Notes: generated by a model from the sequence alone, not told the origin. A DNA stretch of 64,000 bases from Acanthococcus lagerstroemiae (GCA_031841125.1 CM063112.1:19246603-19310602), one strand, 5' to 3'; positions 11,553-23,925 are shown, numbered from the stretch's first letter. A program made the numbers and translations.

Positions 11553-11991
11553 CAGTGTTGTTATACAAAACGATTTTGTGTCATTTTGTCAGACAAGCAT
11601 TTCATATTTTTGATTAGGTACGTCATGAGTTTTGTCATCTTTAGAGTTTTATCATTTTGTTTTTTCGTAGTTTTGTTATATCTTGACAAAATTATTTTGT
11701 CGTTTTGTCTTCTTTTTTGTCATAATATGTCGCTTATAGTAGTCTATTGTGAATGACAATGTCATTTAGCATAATGTCATTAATTATAATTTCGTTTAAC
11801 GTAGTTCATCAATGAATCTCGTTAACAAAATGTTATCTATAATTTTTTTGTCATTGGGTTTATGTTTTGGTTATGTCATAATAACAAAATGGTCCTGATA
11901 AAAAAAACGATTCAAGACTTTGTTACCCGACAAAATTTTGAAAATTCAGTTGTCATTTCGTCATTTTGTTTTGTTACGTCTAACAACACTG
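11553..11991. mobile_element. Inverted-repeat element with CAGTGTTGTTA ends (439 bp)
   Basis: The left end is CAGTGTTGTTATACAAAAC; the right end read inverted is CAGTGTTGTTAGACGTAAC. The interior is full of GTCATTTTGT / TTTTGTCATT repeats. Flanking 8-mers (TCTCAGTA, CTTTCAGA) agree poorly, so the duplication has decayed. The ends resemble hAT. Confidence 0.7.
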
Positions 11992-12170
11992 CTTTCAGAT
12001 TTCTCTTCGGATTTTGAAAAATAAAACTTCGACTTCCGAGTTCCGACTTTAACTTTTCAATTGTTTCTATTTCACTTTCAATATAAAATTGTTGATTTTT
12101 TCCAAAAAATAAAAATAAAACTTCGCCTTTCCACTTTCAGCTTTTCAAATTCTCTTTTCACTTTCAACTT

Positions 12171-12883
12171 CAGTAGCGTAGCCAAGGGTGGGGATGACCC
12201 CCCCCCCCGGAGATGAGAAGTTTTTATATGCTGGCAGTATCACAGTAAATGCGCGAAATGAAATTTAAATTCCGATGCATGATTGAAGTTGAAAAGCACA
12301 CAACATACTGATACGTTAATCATTTTCAAATTTGATTATCTAATAAGCGGCCTATCAGATCGATTCCATGTATTAAAAAAAAAAATTCAGAAAAGTTTGA
12401 GCGGAGAGGTCAACCCGTGCGAAGGGGGGGGGGTTCTTATGGGTATTAACAGTGATTTTTGGGATTTAAGATTTAGTCGCTAGGGCGAGCTTATCAAAAA
12501 ACCGGCCTACGCCGAAAATTCTGCCAAAACGCGCTTAGCCCAAAGTAAAAACATACAGTTTATATGGACGCTGTTCAACGAAAGGGAACTAACCCACAAA
12601 ATCCGCTTTTTGAGAACACGTGATTCGAAGTTCAAGATACTTGTAGAAACTATATAGCATTATGTTTACTGATAAGCTTTTTTCAACGTGAATACACATT
12701 TTTGAATGGGGGGCCCAGTTTTGGAAAATTCTACGTTTTATGCTCTTTCCAATGATACTAATAACTCATTTTGTTTACAAATGTGGGTTAGTTCCCTTTT
12801 GTTAAACAGTGTCCATATTAGGTGTACCCCCAAACATTTTGCTGACGACCCCCCCCCCCTGAAAAATCCTGGCTACGCCATTG
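12171..12883. mobile_element. hAT-type non-autonomous element (713 bp)
   Basis: The ends are CAGTAGCGTAGCCAAGG and, inverted, CAATGGCGTAGCCAGG. They are flanked by a perfect 8-bp duplication TTCAACTT (12163-12170 and 12884-12891). C tracts lie near both ends. No transposase is present. It contains a second inverted repeat (12562-12818). The ends match the small element at 34926-35101. Confidence 0.88.
12562..12818. mobile_element. Inverted-repeat element nested inside the 12171-12883 hAT element
   Basis: About 36 bp at 12562-12597 (ATATGGACGCTGTTCAACG then AAAGGGAACTAACCCACA) recurs inverted at 12783-12818 with about four differences. The spacing (257 bp overall) is that of a miniature element. 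The duplication is at most 2-3 bp (TAT/TAT) and uncertain. Confidence 0.6.
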
Positions 12884-12993
12884 TTCAACTTTCAATTCAA
12901 CTTTCTATGTAGAAACAGTTTTTCAATCTCAGCTTAAAACTTTCAAGTTACTTTTAAACCCTGGGTGGAAATGAAAAACCGAGCAATTTTAGC

Positions 12994-13573
12994 CAGGGAT
13001 GGAAAGTTTAAGTTGATAATCGCTCAAGTCAAAGCTTAAGCTCATTTTTGAGTAGCTTTTAAGCGCTTCAGAAACTAGTCGTTGCCTTTTCTATAAAGCG
13101 CGATGTAAATCATGAAGGAAGAGCTGAGTCGCTGATTGGCTCTTTAAACATTTTTATTTATTTTTATCACTTATCAACGTTGCTCAATGCTGCTCATTCG
13201 CTCATTGGCCGTCTCGAAATTTTGAATTTTGAGTTTTAATCTAATAATGAATAAAATGATACACCGTTGTCAAGAATGAGCAGGTAGGTTAGTTGAAATT
13301 CAACTTGGGAATGTTGTAGAACAGTAGAACTTCGCTGATGATAGAATAATGTGATTTTTGAAATCTACATTGACTATAATGTCGAGGAATAAAATTGTCG
13401 ACTTATTGAGAACAAATAAAAAAAAGTCAATAGCGAAACGCTTAAAAGCTCATAATGTCATGAACTCATGATAAGGAAAAAAAAACAAAAAATCTGGTGA
13501 AACATTCTCAGAATTCGTTCAGCTGAAGCCAAAGTTTAAGCGAATCGCGAATCGCGATCCAATTCCCACCTTG
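12994..13573. mobile_element. hAT-type miniature element upstream of Sec62 (580 bp)
   Basis: The left end is CAGGGATGGAAAG; the right end read inverted is CAAGGTGGGAATTGG. Flanking 8-mers ATTTTAGC (12986-12993) and ATCTTAGC (13574-13581) match at 7 of 8 positions. The right end is 380 bp before the Sec62 start codon. Confidence 0.75.
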
Positions 13574-13953
13574 ATCTTAGCGCTCCCTCCGTACCTAAAC
13601 ACATAATGATAACAATATTCAACAAGATTCGTGACGTCAGCACACGTCACTATCTGTAACATTGGTTAATATCAATGCTGTTTATGTGCTGTTATCGCCA
13701 AAACATTTGTACGTATCCATAATGGTATTGTTGGGATATCCTGCATTTCAACGTAGTAAGTCGATAACAACGCAATGAATAATTTTAATTGCTCAAAATC
13801 ATAGGGAATTCCTACTTAACACGGTGTCCGTGCGTGATCATACATGTGGTAGAATCGATCGAACCAGCGTGCCTGTTATTGTCTCCCGAATAGGTAGTAT
13901 TCATCGTGATTCGAAAATTCCATTTCAGCACCATCGGATTTTAATTTCGTAAC

Positions 13954-16580
13954 ATGGCTGAAAAGCGAAAAGTGAAACGGAGGAAGGATGAAGTGAGTAT
14001 TTCAGAACCATTTTGACTTTACTGTGTTATAGTTGTACCCGTGACCCATAATTTTCATACCGTGGGCGATCTGAAGTATGTCAGTGGTATGTAGGGCATC
14101 CATGCTATTCAGTTGATTAAGCTTACATTACACCGTATCGAAGGTCTCCCGTACAGTCATTAACATCCATCTGAGATTTAAAAGATAATTTCTTCGTAAA
14201 ACAAACTGATGAACGGTGTCGTTGACAATTGGTCTCGAATTTGGTGGCCGTATGACTTAGCTTATTGGTCAGGTGCTTGTCTGTAGTTGCTCTGTGGCAA
14301 CATTCGTGCCGATAGCAATGAAAAATATAGTCGTGGCCAGACCAGGAAGATGAAATAAATGAGTAATAAGTATTTTATGAAGCGTGATTTAGCGCTTGTT
14401 ACGTAAGCTATGCGCGGAGTATTTACCGTGATATTTTACAGGATTTTGATTTCGATAATAAAGAAGCGAAGAAACCAACGAAGGAGGAAATCGACGTAGC
14501 CAAATGGATGAAGAAAAATGTTGCAGTCAAGAAAACAAAATTCGCCGGACACAATGTAGAGTATTTCACGGGTATGTAATTATTTAAAGTCTGGGGAAAG
14601 GACTGCTCGACGGATTGCTACGTTTCTTAATTATGATTTATGTATAGGTTCGAAAGCGGTGGATGCACTTTTGGAATCAGAATGGTGTAAGAAAAAAGGT
14701 GACAAAGATCCATTTTTCAATACTCGACAAGAAATTGTTAATTTTTTGAACAAGTGAGTACCTAGAGATGCGATGAAGGTAGTTCCTCAGGAATTGTTAT
14801 TCTGATTTGAATGATTTTTCTGTGTAGTATGTTACGCCATAAACTTTTTCATCGCGCGAAGAAAGTGCCTGTATCGGAGCAAGAACTGAAGAAGAAGATG
14901 AAGAAAAAAGACAAAAAGGGTGAAAAAGAAGAAAAGAAGAAGAAAGAAGACGAAACCGCTGAAAGTAGTCACGCTGAAGGCCGAGATACCGAAGAGAAAA
15001 AACACAACACTGTAATTGCTTTTACTTTTCGAAACCGTGCTTCAATCGCAGTTACTTGTTTCTTATATCATGAACTTTGCAGGACGACAGACAGAAAAAG
15101 TGTAAGAAGATAAAGCTGGAAATGCACTTCGATCAAATGTTCGTAGATAACCTAGACGCTTACGTGTGGATATTCGACCCGATTCCTTTCTACTATTGGA
15201 TTATCGGATTTTTAGTAGTTATAGGTGCTATCGCTATTTGCCTCTTCCCTCTGTGGCCTCCTACCGTTAGGTAAATTCGTTTTTGACGTGTCTGGAACTA
15301 ACGTTTTGAAGACTCTAAACTGACGAGATTCTCTTTCAGAATGGGTGTCCAGTACCTGAGCATGGCTGCAGCCGGTCTTCTCATACTGATATTAGCCTTA
15401 GCAGTGATACGACTGATCGTATTCTGCCTAGTTTGGCTGCTAACTTGCGGTACCTTCCATTTATGGTTACTTCCTAACTTGACCGAAGATGTCGGCTTCT
15501 TCGCTTCATTCTGGCCGCTCTATGAGGTAAGCGTGGGTGCTGGTTTTGGAGAATGCACTCGGTAACGTGTGCTGGGGGATCTTGTTATACGTCAGCCGAG
15601 CATTACAGTTACAAAACGTGAGCTCAGTCGTGGGTAAAACTCATCAACTTATCAAACAGTTGATAGGGTAGTAACTCCAAACTTATCTGAGAAATGAGCT
15701 GAATCAAATCCCTAATATTCATGTAGTGAATTGATGACTCATCAACCACCCGACTCTTATCTTGAATAAGTTGACTCTGAGTTGAGTTTAATTGATACGT
15801 ATGCCAGAGTTAATTCAATCCGAGTTTGGCTTAGCTTGCTTGCTCCTTTTCTCTTAAATAAGTTGACTCGTGAGTTCTATTTCAGTTCCGTATATGGCGA
15901 GGAATTAACTAATTTCGATCTCGTTTTGCCAAGGTATTCCATTTGCAATATTCCATTTTAAACGCCTCCTCTTTTGTTTCAGTACAAATATGGCAAACAA
16001 ATAGAAAGCGGCAAGAGTAAGAAGAGCAAGAAGAAGAAAGCGAAGGATTCGGATAACGAAGAGGAAGTTGAAAACGAGAAAGTCGAGAAGACGGATTCGA
16101 AAACCTATGAGACGCCTCAAACGCAGCACAAAGTTGCCGAAAACGATTCGGATAACGCGTCGCCTTCGGAGACGGAGGTGAACGAGGAAGAGGAGCATAG
16201 TCGCGAAGACGAAGGTCGAGGTAGAGAAGACTCGGAAGAGGAGGACTACGATCGCGAAGGCGAAAGCGAGGAAGAGGAAGAGTCCGTCGACAGCGAAGAC
16301 TCGACGACGTACGATCAGAACGAATCGCCCGCTGATAGTCCAAAGAAGAAACAGAAAGATCGTAGCGAGAAGAGTGGTTCGAAAGATGCAAGGTGTGGTG
16401 ACGTACCATAGAAAGTTCATACGGGGTGTTTGGTTCGCCGGAAATTCAAAATTTCGTGTATGTTTTAGGATCACTCGTAACGATTCCGAGGAAACTGATA
16501 CGGAGTCGAGCAGCCAACACTCGCTGACTGGAAAAGATTTCGAATTTGTAGATAAAGAAGATTCGGATGTCAAATCGTAA
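13954..16580 (+). CDS. Sec62: Translocation protein Sec62 (complete, 8 exons)
   Basis: Exons are 13954-13992, 14442-14571, 14648-14753, 14828-15011, 15083-15270, 15340-15526, 15983-16392 and 16469-16580. All junctions are GT-AG and all phases agree, giving 451 residues. Sec62 is an ER membrane subunit that works with Sec61 and Sec63 in post-translational import of small or weakly hydrophobic precursors. The N-terminus is basic (MAEKRKVKRR). Next come the cytosolic Sec62 domain (about residues 14-110, with AKWMKKN, NVEYFTGSKAVDALL and MLRHKLFHRAKK), a Lys/Glu linker, LDAYVWIFDPIP, two membrane segments (about 190-210 and 221-250) separated by PLWPPTVRMG, and FASFWPLYEYKYGK. The C-terminal cytosolic tail is strongly acidic after a Lys cluster and ends with DFEFVD, an LC3-interacting-type motif. 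The first ATG is in a good context (AACATGG). I am confident of the family; the exon 7 donor (gtgtgg) is the weakest splice site. Confidence 0.96.
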
Positions 16581-17591
16581 ATGTAAGTGGTGCCGCGGTC
16601 ACGGTGTATTGAGATAGCGTGCTGTTGTGCTGGTTAAATGACTGAAACGCGTTTTGAATTTTATTCTACTATCGGGTTACGCGGATGATTGAGGTTGAAC
16701 TACAGATAACGATGGCTTTAATTGCGGCTAGAAATTTGATATGAAAATGTTCGACACGAAGAGAAATTTCCAGTAGTACTGCAACACATTGTAATCTTCG
16801 AAATCTCCTGGGGTTATCAGGTTACAGTACTGAGAAACCAAAAAACACAGATTGAGATGTTGATTTGATGTGTGCAGATTGTGTTTGGAACTGCAATGTT
16901 TTCTGAATTCCATGTACTAGAACTCTTGTCTCGCTCCTCGTGGGAGGAGAAGGGAAGGGTTGGGGGGGGGTAGATGAGTTCTGAAGAATCCTGAAAATTA
17001 CAGGGGCCGATTCTTACTCTAAAATCCAGTAGACAGAGTTAGACAAGTTCACAGTGAGACTAACACCCACAGGTGGTCGAGTAGACAGGCAGCCTGATCC
17101 CTCCCGCTGGGGTAAATGTAGCCAGGATTCTGAATCGAAATTTCTCTAGCTCCCTGAACCTAACGCCCAATGATCAATGATATCTTTGTCCTTCTTCCGT
17201 ACAAATTGAAAGTGTGAGTGCATTTACTTTGCTATGCCATGGGAAAGAGACTTAATAGAAACATAATTTTAGACCTTTTCTCATGGACGTTTTCATTAAC
17301 GTTTCGCCATACTTCACTTGGTACGACAGAGATCTTTACCACGGGCCCAAGAACAAGATCTCCGAGGGTGTTCCAGTTCTGCTTGAGAAATCGGAAGAAT
17401 ATTGACTGACAGTATTTATTGGAAGTAATGAAAAATTTACGTACAGATGACGGTATTATTTAAATTAAGAAGTTTGCAAAGATCTAAAATTTTAAAAAAA
17501 GTGAAATTCTCAGTGTAAGTTTGATGAGAGATTTACATTTCAAAAGTATGCTTGAGGACAGCTGCGGATAGTGCAGTGAAAACTCAATAAA
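16581..17591 (+). other. Probable Sec62 3' UTR / downstream DNA
   Basis: No coding sequence is seen. A strong donor-like ATGTAAGTGG lies 2 nt after the stop (GT at 16583), so a 3'-UTR intron is possible. The first AATAAA on the + strand is at 17586-17591, about 1 kb from the stop. A G tract lies at about 16962. Confidence 0.4.
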
Positions 17592-17929
17592 GACTTACAT
17601 GACGACATGGCCTATTCTCAAAATTTAAGGGGTTATGCGAGTTCTTAAAATTTGAATCCCAAGATTTAAGCGAAAGTTTAAGCTGCATAACTTCACATTT
17701 CGGTAGCCATTTAATATTAACTTTGGGCAGTTATAAAATTTTTGTTACATTCTCAAAGAATTGTCGCGACCTTATGGCTATTTGGTACGTTTAGAATAAG
17801 ACAAAACTGTCTCCTTCATTTCAGGTGTGTACAGTGTGGGAGGGATAATGGCCCCTCCTATAGAAAAATATTTGAATGAAAAATCGTTCAAAAATAATTG
17901 ATTAAAAGGAAAGTTTTGCAAAAAACAAG

Positions 17930-18690
17930 TCTGCGAGAGTCTTAAAGAATCTTGAAGTGTCCTCAAATATCTTGATTGTATTTCAAGAGTCCTAATTAGG
18001 TTTGAAACGGTCTTGAAGAGTCAAACAAGCCTGAACAAGTTATGAAGCGTCTTGAAACGAGCCTTGAACAATTTTAGCATCTTTTAAAAACGTTTGGAGA
18101 TGTCTTAAAGAATGTGTTGAAAGAGCCTTAAGGGATTTTAAGCAAATATAGAAGAATTTTTAGATTCTCAAATGAGTCTTGAATAATCGTGGAGTCAAGC
18201 TTGAATGAGCTTCATCAAGTTTCGAAGCATTTCAAATGAGTTTTGAACAGCCTTAGCGAATCACAAAGTATGGACGAATATTTTTAAGTTTGGTGAAGTC
18301 TTGAAACATCGTAAAAAATCTTGAATGTGTACTAAATAATCTTGAAGTCTTAAACCAGCATGGAAGCGCCTTGATTAAGTTTATGAAGAGATGTAAATGA
18401 AGTTCAAACAGACTCGGAAGAATCATTGAGAGTCTTGATACAGTTTTGATGCGTTATGAAAAGTCTTGAATGAGTTTTGAATAGGCCTAGAGTTTTGAAC
18501 AAGCACAAGCATGAAAGAACCTTAGTCAAGTCTGTGAAGAATTGCAAATGAGTTTTGAATAGTCTTAGTAAGTCTTGAACTAGTTTCAAAAAGCCTAATG
18601 AGAGTCCTGTACACGTCTGTAAGGATTCAGAACTTTGAAAGATTCTGAAACGAGCATTGAAGGGTCTCAGCTAATCTGAAGATCTGCCCC
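17930..18690. repeat. Degenerate AGTCTTGAA motif field
   Basis: Many diverged copies of AGTCTTGAA / GAGTTTTGAA occur, the reverse-complement orientation of the motif filling the intron at 3.0-4.9 kb. There is no fixed period and no coding potential. Confidence 0.6.
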
Positions 18691-18837
18691 CCCTTGCCAA
18701 AGGAAAAAAACTAGATGCTACCTGTTATAACGAGCATTCCGTGAAACTTTTCAAAAATTGTAGCCCTGTCGAAAATCTAGTACGTTTAAAAAATTAGATG
18801 GTACACCAAATAGTCTTATTTTCACTGTCCGTGAGAA

Positions 18838-19035
18838 GGAATCTGGTTGGCCGTGTGGGTAGTGCGTTAGTCTCGGAATCCGGTGGTCCCAGGTTCGAGC
18901 CTTCGTAGTAACTCGCCAGATTTCGGCCTGAGGGGAAGAGGGCTAAGACAGCCCTAATAGCCTCCCCAACTTCTCTGAGGTAATGCTCGAAAAGGCGGAT
19001 TCCAGGGCTCGGGTTGGGAGTAAATTAGAAAAGAA
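18838..19035 (+). mobile_element. tRNA-derived SINE, copy 1
   Basis: An RNA polymerase III A box-like TGGCCGTGTGG (18848-18858) and a B box-like GGTTCGAGCCT (18892-18902) are followed by a conserved non-tRNA body (GCTAAGACAGCCCTAA, AGGTAATGCTCGAAA, GGCGGATTCCAGGGCTCG) and a short A-rich end. Flanking 12-mers TGTCCGTGAGAA (18826-18837) and TGTCCGTCAGAA (19036-19047) form the target duplication. Other copies are at 43841, 51381, 62322 and 63570. Confidence 0.88.
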
Positions 19036-19047
19036 TGTCCGTCAGAA

Positions 19048-19790
19048 ATAGTCAGCTGCACTAATCGTGCACAACTCTATGTATTCTCCTGCGGCAATGG
19101 CGGGTTTTTCGAGATTGGTACGAGGGAGAGTAGTGTTTAGACCGGCCCGCAGTGAGGGCATTTGAAATTCAGAAAACCAAGAGCGTATACGAAGCGTGTG
19201 TATTCAAAGATCGAATAGCAAACGTCTTAAAACGAGAGGTAAAACATAAATAGTGACAGAACCATAACTGAACTGTGGGTTTGAAGAGATCGCCTATCAG
19301 AAATGTAGCAGACAAAAGACGTTTGCATCGTATTACATAGAAAATAGCCAGGCAAGACGATTTATACAAAAATGTACATTTGCGAGGAGAGGATCGCCGT
19401 ACTCCGAGTATTATCACTCACTTATCATCCTGACAGCATAAACGTGATCCAAACACTCGAGGTCGGAGTAAAATACTGTTTAATTCTCTGAATTACCCCG
19501 CTCAAGATTATTTTCTGTGGATCCACCTCTGCTTCCTCCCGTAAGATGAGATCACCTTCTCGCCTTTATATTGCATTTAAAAACCGAGAAGTCATTCACA
19601 CGTACTTTTATGAACGGAAACGTAGCAAGAGAGCTGAGATCAAGGAACCGAAATTCTTTTAGAACAGCTCGCCCTCTCCCTTCCCAAATCATAGAAAGAA
19701 TCGGGGCCTCAGGCTATAATCATTCCAGCTGTTTGAAACAAGAAAATTACAATCTCAAATGATATCGTAAGTCTCAACAGACTTTCATTC
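19048..19790. other. No gene or element recognised
   Basis: Unique-looking DNA of mixed composition. The frames on both strands are under 85 codons and show no family resemblance. Confidence 0.5.
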
Positions 19791-20490
19791 TTAACAGAGT
19801 GAAGTCATGACAAGTCTTTATAGGCTTTAATCGTGTCTCAACAAGTCTTGATAAATCCTGGCCGGGCTTTAATGAGTTTCAGTGACGGAGTCGTTTGAAT
19901 CTTCATGTATGTAAATGACGCTTGAACGAGTCTCAGTAGTCTTATAACGTGTCTCAGTAAGTCAAAACTGAATCTGAAAGGATCTTGATAGGTTCTATCA
20001 AAGTCTGAACTGGTTTTAATGAGTCTTGAAAAGTTCTGTTAGGTGTTGACGCAGTTTAATGCATTTTGACGAGCGTTAATAAGGCTCAGGTACCATAGAG
20101 TTGTTTGGAATCTTGATGAGTTGGAATATAGTTTTAAACATGCCTTAATAAGTCCTCATAAAGCTTTAACCTTGATCAGTCGTAACGAGTCTCGTTACAT
20201 CTCAGCGGAGTCTAAAACAGTCTTCCATGAGCTCTTTCAAAGATTCTTAATCGTAACAGAACCTTAAACAGTCTTAATGAGTTAACAATGTCGTAACGAA
20301 TCGTAATTGCAACAAGTTTTTCGCTCGAGTCTCTTGGAATTGTAATGACTCCTTATAGAGTCTACGAGTCTTATTGAGTTTCAGTGTGTATCGTGCTTTT
20401 AGCACAGTCGTATTGAGTCTTAATGAGCCCTAACTCGTATTAAGTATTAACGAGTTTCAGTGAGTTTTAATAGGCCTCTCAGAAAGCGAC
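19791..20490. repeat. Degenerate TCTTAATGAGTTT motif field
   Basis: Irregular diverged repeats of the form AGTCTTAATGAGTCTCAGT occur; they are related in look to the 17.93-18.69 kb field but not identical to it. Confidence 0.5.
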
Positions 20491-22049
20491 TTGAAGTCGT
20501 ATCTCAGTGAAAGGAATCCGTTTCTGGCTTTGCGCCATATATTTCGTTATAATCATTAGATAGGTTTTAATTCTTTTTAAGGAAACTGTTTGCTTCTGCC
20601 GGATTAAAATAATGTAATCCGATTAGGAAAAACGTTGACTTCTTTCGAGCGGTATTCCGAAATTATATTGTTTTGAAACTGTTTGCCAAAGAGTTTTCCC
20701 ACACTTTTTGCTTTTTAATTGAAAGTATAATTTTACGTCAGAGGCCAATCGATAGCGGCGGAGGACGATAACTCATCAGTTATGGAATTCGTTGATGAAT
20801 AAAAAAGAAAAAAAATTACAAGAAAATAATTTCTGACGAAAGTATTTACGGAAGTGCGGATTGTATTAGTAATGGAGATTACTTTCAACTTGGGACTTGT
20901 ATCGAGCTACTTAAAATTTTCGACTTGAAAAATCACTGGATTCGGTTGGTGTTTCGCTTTGTAATTTGATCACGATAGTTTCGTATTTCGTGGTGTCGTG
21001 ACGCACGTGACACGTCGTTCAATATTAGTATTATTAATCTGGTGTCTGCGAATATACCCATTTTCACACCCGACCACCGCAATGAAAATGACAAATATCG
21101 TTTTTTCCCCCCACGCACAATAGAAAGTGAGCGTCAGAATTCTTTTCTCACTCCACTTCGTACCAGGAGATTAATCGCCCATTTTCGGTGTCCTAATTAG
21201 AATTGCTATTCGTCGCGCCTTGTGTCCTACCATGTATGTCAACAACAAAAAATTTATGTCGACTACCAATTTGTGTACATACAAATAAAACCGAATTAAC
21301 GTCACTCCCCGTAGACATTGTTTACTACCTTCCCAGTTTTTGGTGCGTGTGAGAGAGGCGGAAAGACAGACAATATACATCGTGAGCAGATTCGCATAAT
21401 TCTGTACCAGGTTACATGCTTCCTGTCAGTTTTACGAAGTTAACAAATGAAATGGTTCAAAAACGTTCGAAAACTTTGACGGTTATGCATGATATTAACC
21501 TTAGTTCAAACTACCTTACAAGGCTTCTGAGCAGGTTCGGTTTATAGGATGTTTTGAACCCTCGTCAGGGCCTCAGAATATGAAACCGATATCAATAATG
21601 CCACGTTTTAAAAATTGACGAATTCGATTTCGGTATCATTTTGACCCTGTTTTGAGAATTGATGCGCTCAGTATTGAAAACAGAGGGGAGTAGAGGCAAA
21701 AAATTGATAACGTGAAAACTGATAGTATTGTGCAGACTGTGGATATTAATTCTTACATTCCGGAACTGGTGAAATTTCCTTTTTCGAACCAGTTTGTCTG
21801 TAAGTTGTAATTGGGATACCCCGTGGAAGGAAGGAGCGGGGATGATTTCAATGATAATATCATAGAATTAATGTACGTGTTAGGGTTTCCAGAAGTTACC
21901 TATTTTGATTCAGTTTCGGAAGCTGGGATACTGGTGAGGATTGAGGGAGTTCAAAATTTCAGCGACTTAAAATCCAGGAAGGTACCTACGAATCTAAAAA
22001 AATAAGAAAAATAATCCAAAAAATCTACTGGACGTATTTTTGTACTTGA
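20491..22049. other. No gene recognised
   Basis: AT-rich DNA without coding signal on either strand. The longest frames (about 60-70 codons) resemble nothing I know. It ends at an (ATA)n microsatellite at 22050-22071. Confidence 0.5.
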
Positions 22050-22071
22050 TAATAATAATAATAATAATAAT
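22050..22071. repeat. (ATA)n microsatellite
   Basis: About seven uninterrupted AAT/ATA triplets, directly readable. Confidence 0.9.
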
Positions 22072-23033
22072 TGAACCCCTAATTATGCTGCCTGCTTATT
22101 TTTAATTCTTAGATGATGAATTGATCAAATGACCTGGAATGTTTTTCTACAATGGATACGGATATAGCTCAATTTTTCATTGAAGTCAAGAACTCAAAAC
22201 TGACTATGGTTGTTTTCGTAATTAGGATTTCAATTAGAAAAATGAATGGCCGAAAGTGGAAAAAATTGTGATACAACCGAGAAAGAGGTAGTACCTTAGT
22301 TCGGGAAAATCAAATTCTGATTTTCAAATGCATTTTGTGCAGAACACTTTGTGGTTGGAAATTCTAAAAACAGGGCCGGAGCGAAAAACATGTTCTTTAT
22401 GGGAGGAGGGGGAGAATATGTACCAAAATTGTAAATTTTATGCCCAAATAAAAATAGAAAAGTAAAAAAAAAAAAAAAAAAAAAAAAGCAAGAAAGAAGT
22501 TTTGATGCTTCTACGACATCTCTTTACAAATACGGATTTTTTTTGTTTTTTTTTTTGTTTGTTTGGAAAAACAGGATATTTGTACGTATTTTCCAAAACT
22601 ATAATATAGATTTTGAACAATGAAAAAGTATGTGGTTTTGATTATTGACACACTCATTATTTCAATTATCAGCATATCGATTATCAGTATAGGTAGCTAT
22701 CGATTATTTTGATTGTTAATACATAAAGTACTATTATTTTGATTATTTCGATTATCCGTACATCAGTTATTTTAATTATTAATGTACTGTCAATGGGGGA
22801 TGAAGACCAGGTGAGGCGAAGATGCTCGCTTGTGGCTGCAAGTCTTCAAACGAGTGCTGCGCTCTTACGCAGAATGATAGATCTATGTTCTGTTAAACAT
22901 TTTTATAAATCAGTTATCACTTAGATGTGAAAATTAGAATTCTGAAATTTTGAATACTTTAAGAGTGCTGTTTAAACTTTAATTGAATGGACAAACGAAT
23001 TAAAAAGTAACTAAAACGGAATACTGTTTTTGA

Positions 23034-23292
23034 CAGGGATGTACCGATAGGGGAGGTAGGAATTTTTTCTCACTCAGCAGTTGGGAAAATTTGCCATTTC
23101 AGTCAGGGACGAAAATAAGAGGGACACTTTAGTTGATAGATCAAAAGTTGGAAAATCCAAATAGTCAGAAGGTTTTTTCATGTAGCCAATACAAAAAATT
23201 TTGATACTCGGGAATTTTGAGTTGAATCAGTTGGGACTTTTACAATATTTTACTCCCCCCTCCCCATCGATAAGCTCTACGGTACGTCCCTG
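23034..23292. mobile_element. hAT-type miniature element, best copy of CAGGGACGTACC family
   Basis: The left end is CAGGGATGTACC and the right end read inverted is CAGGGACGTACCG. It is flanked by a perfect 8-bp duplication GTTTTTGA (23026-23033 and 23293-23300). Length 259 bp with no coding capacity. Related copies lie at 4918, 47385 and 47958. Confidence 0.92.
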
Positions 23293-23925
23293 GTTTTTGA
23301 TAGAAAATTATGTTTCCTATAAGACCCCACTGAATTGAACTTTATCACTCGATTTATCGTTTGAATAATCACGATAAACTGAAATTGAATAAAACATGGG
23401 GTGAAGGCGAATCTCCATTAATTGATTCATTATTTGATTTTAATCCAACGTTCTATGTATTTTATTGTTTTACGGGGTGTGATTTTATCTCGATTTTTTT
23501 GTCAAACGCAATGTTATGGTTTCCAGTATTTGAATTATTTTTAATAAAACTCTGCTGGGTTCAGAATGGTTTATTTCGTAAATTATTCGAAGATATTGTG
23601 ACGCATAACATGAAAAGAAGAAAGCTACTTCTTAAGAGGAAGGAGGTGGTGATTGCAAGTGACATTGTGTGATAACAGTACCTGAATTCAAAGTACTCTA
23701 TTTAAGCAAGGATTACCTTTACCCCCTTCCAACGGTGGCTCAGCCCCTCACAGCTTAATTCAATTTTCCAGGAAGATATGTGGTTGGTAACATTGCATTT
23801 TCATGTTGTAATATAGCCAAGAATTGCTTTCATTTATATCCGTAAAATTAGCTTCTGCAAATAATATCATCTAAGTGAAATATTGAAAAAAGTGTATTTT
23901 TGAGCAACTTAATCCCCATTGAAAG

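Noticed and set aside
14441..14760. Bacterial-type operon or phage content
   Set aside because: The genes are split by GT-AG introns with eukaryotic families; no Shine-Dalgarno or operon spacing.
15608..15765. TGATGAGT-type inverted repeat in Sec62 intron 6 as a miniature element
   Set aside because: Pairing is short and imperfect and there is no flanking duplication.
15905..16573. 222- and 166-codon minus-strand frames over the Sec62 tail
   Set aside because: Shadows of the Glu/Lys/Asp-rich coding strand; splicing, phase and family match all favour the + strand.
18845..18915. A functional tRNA gene
   Set aside because: A and B boxes are present, but the sequence does not close into a full cloverleaf, has the repeated SINE body attached and carries a target duplication.
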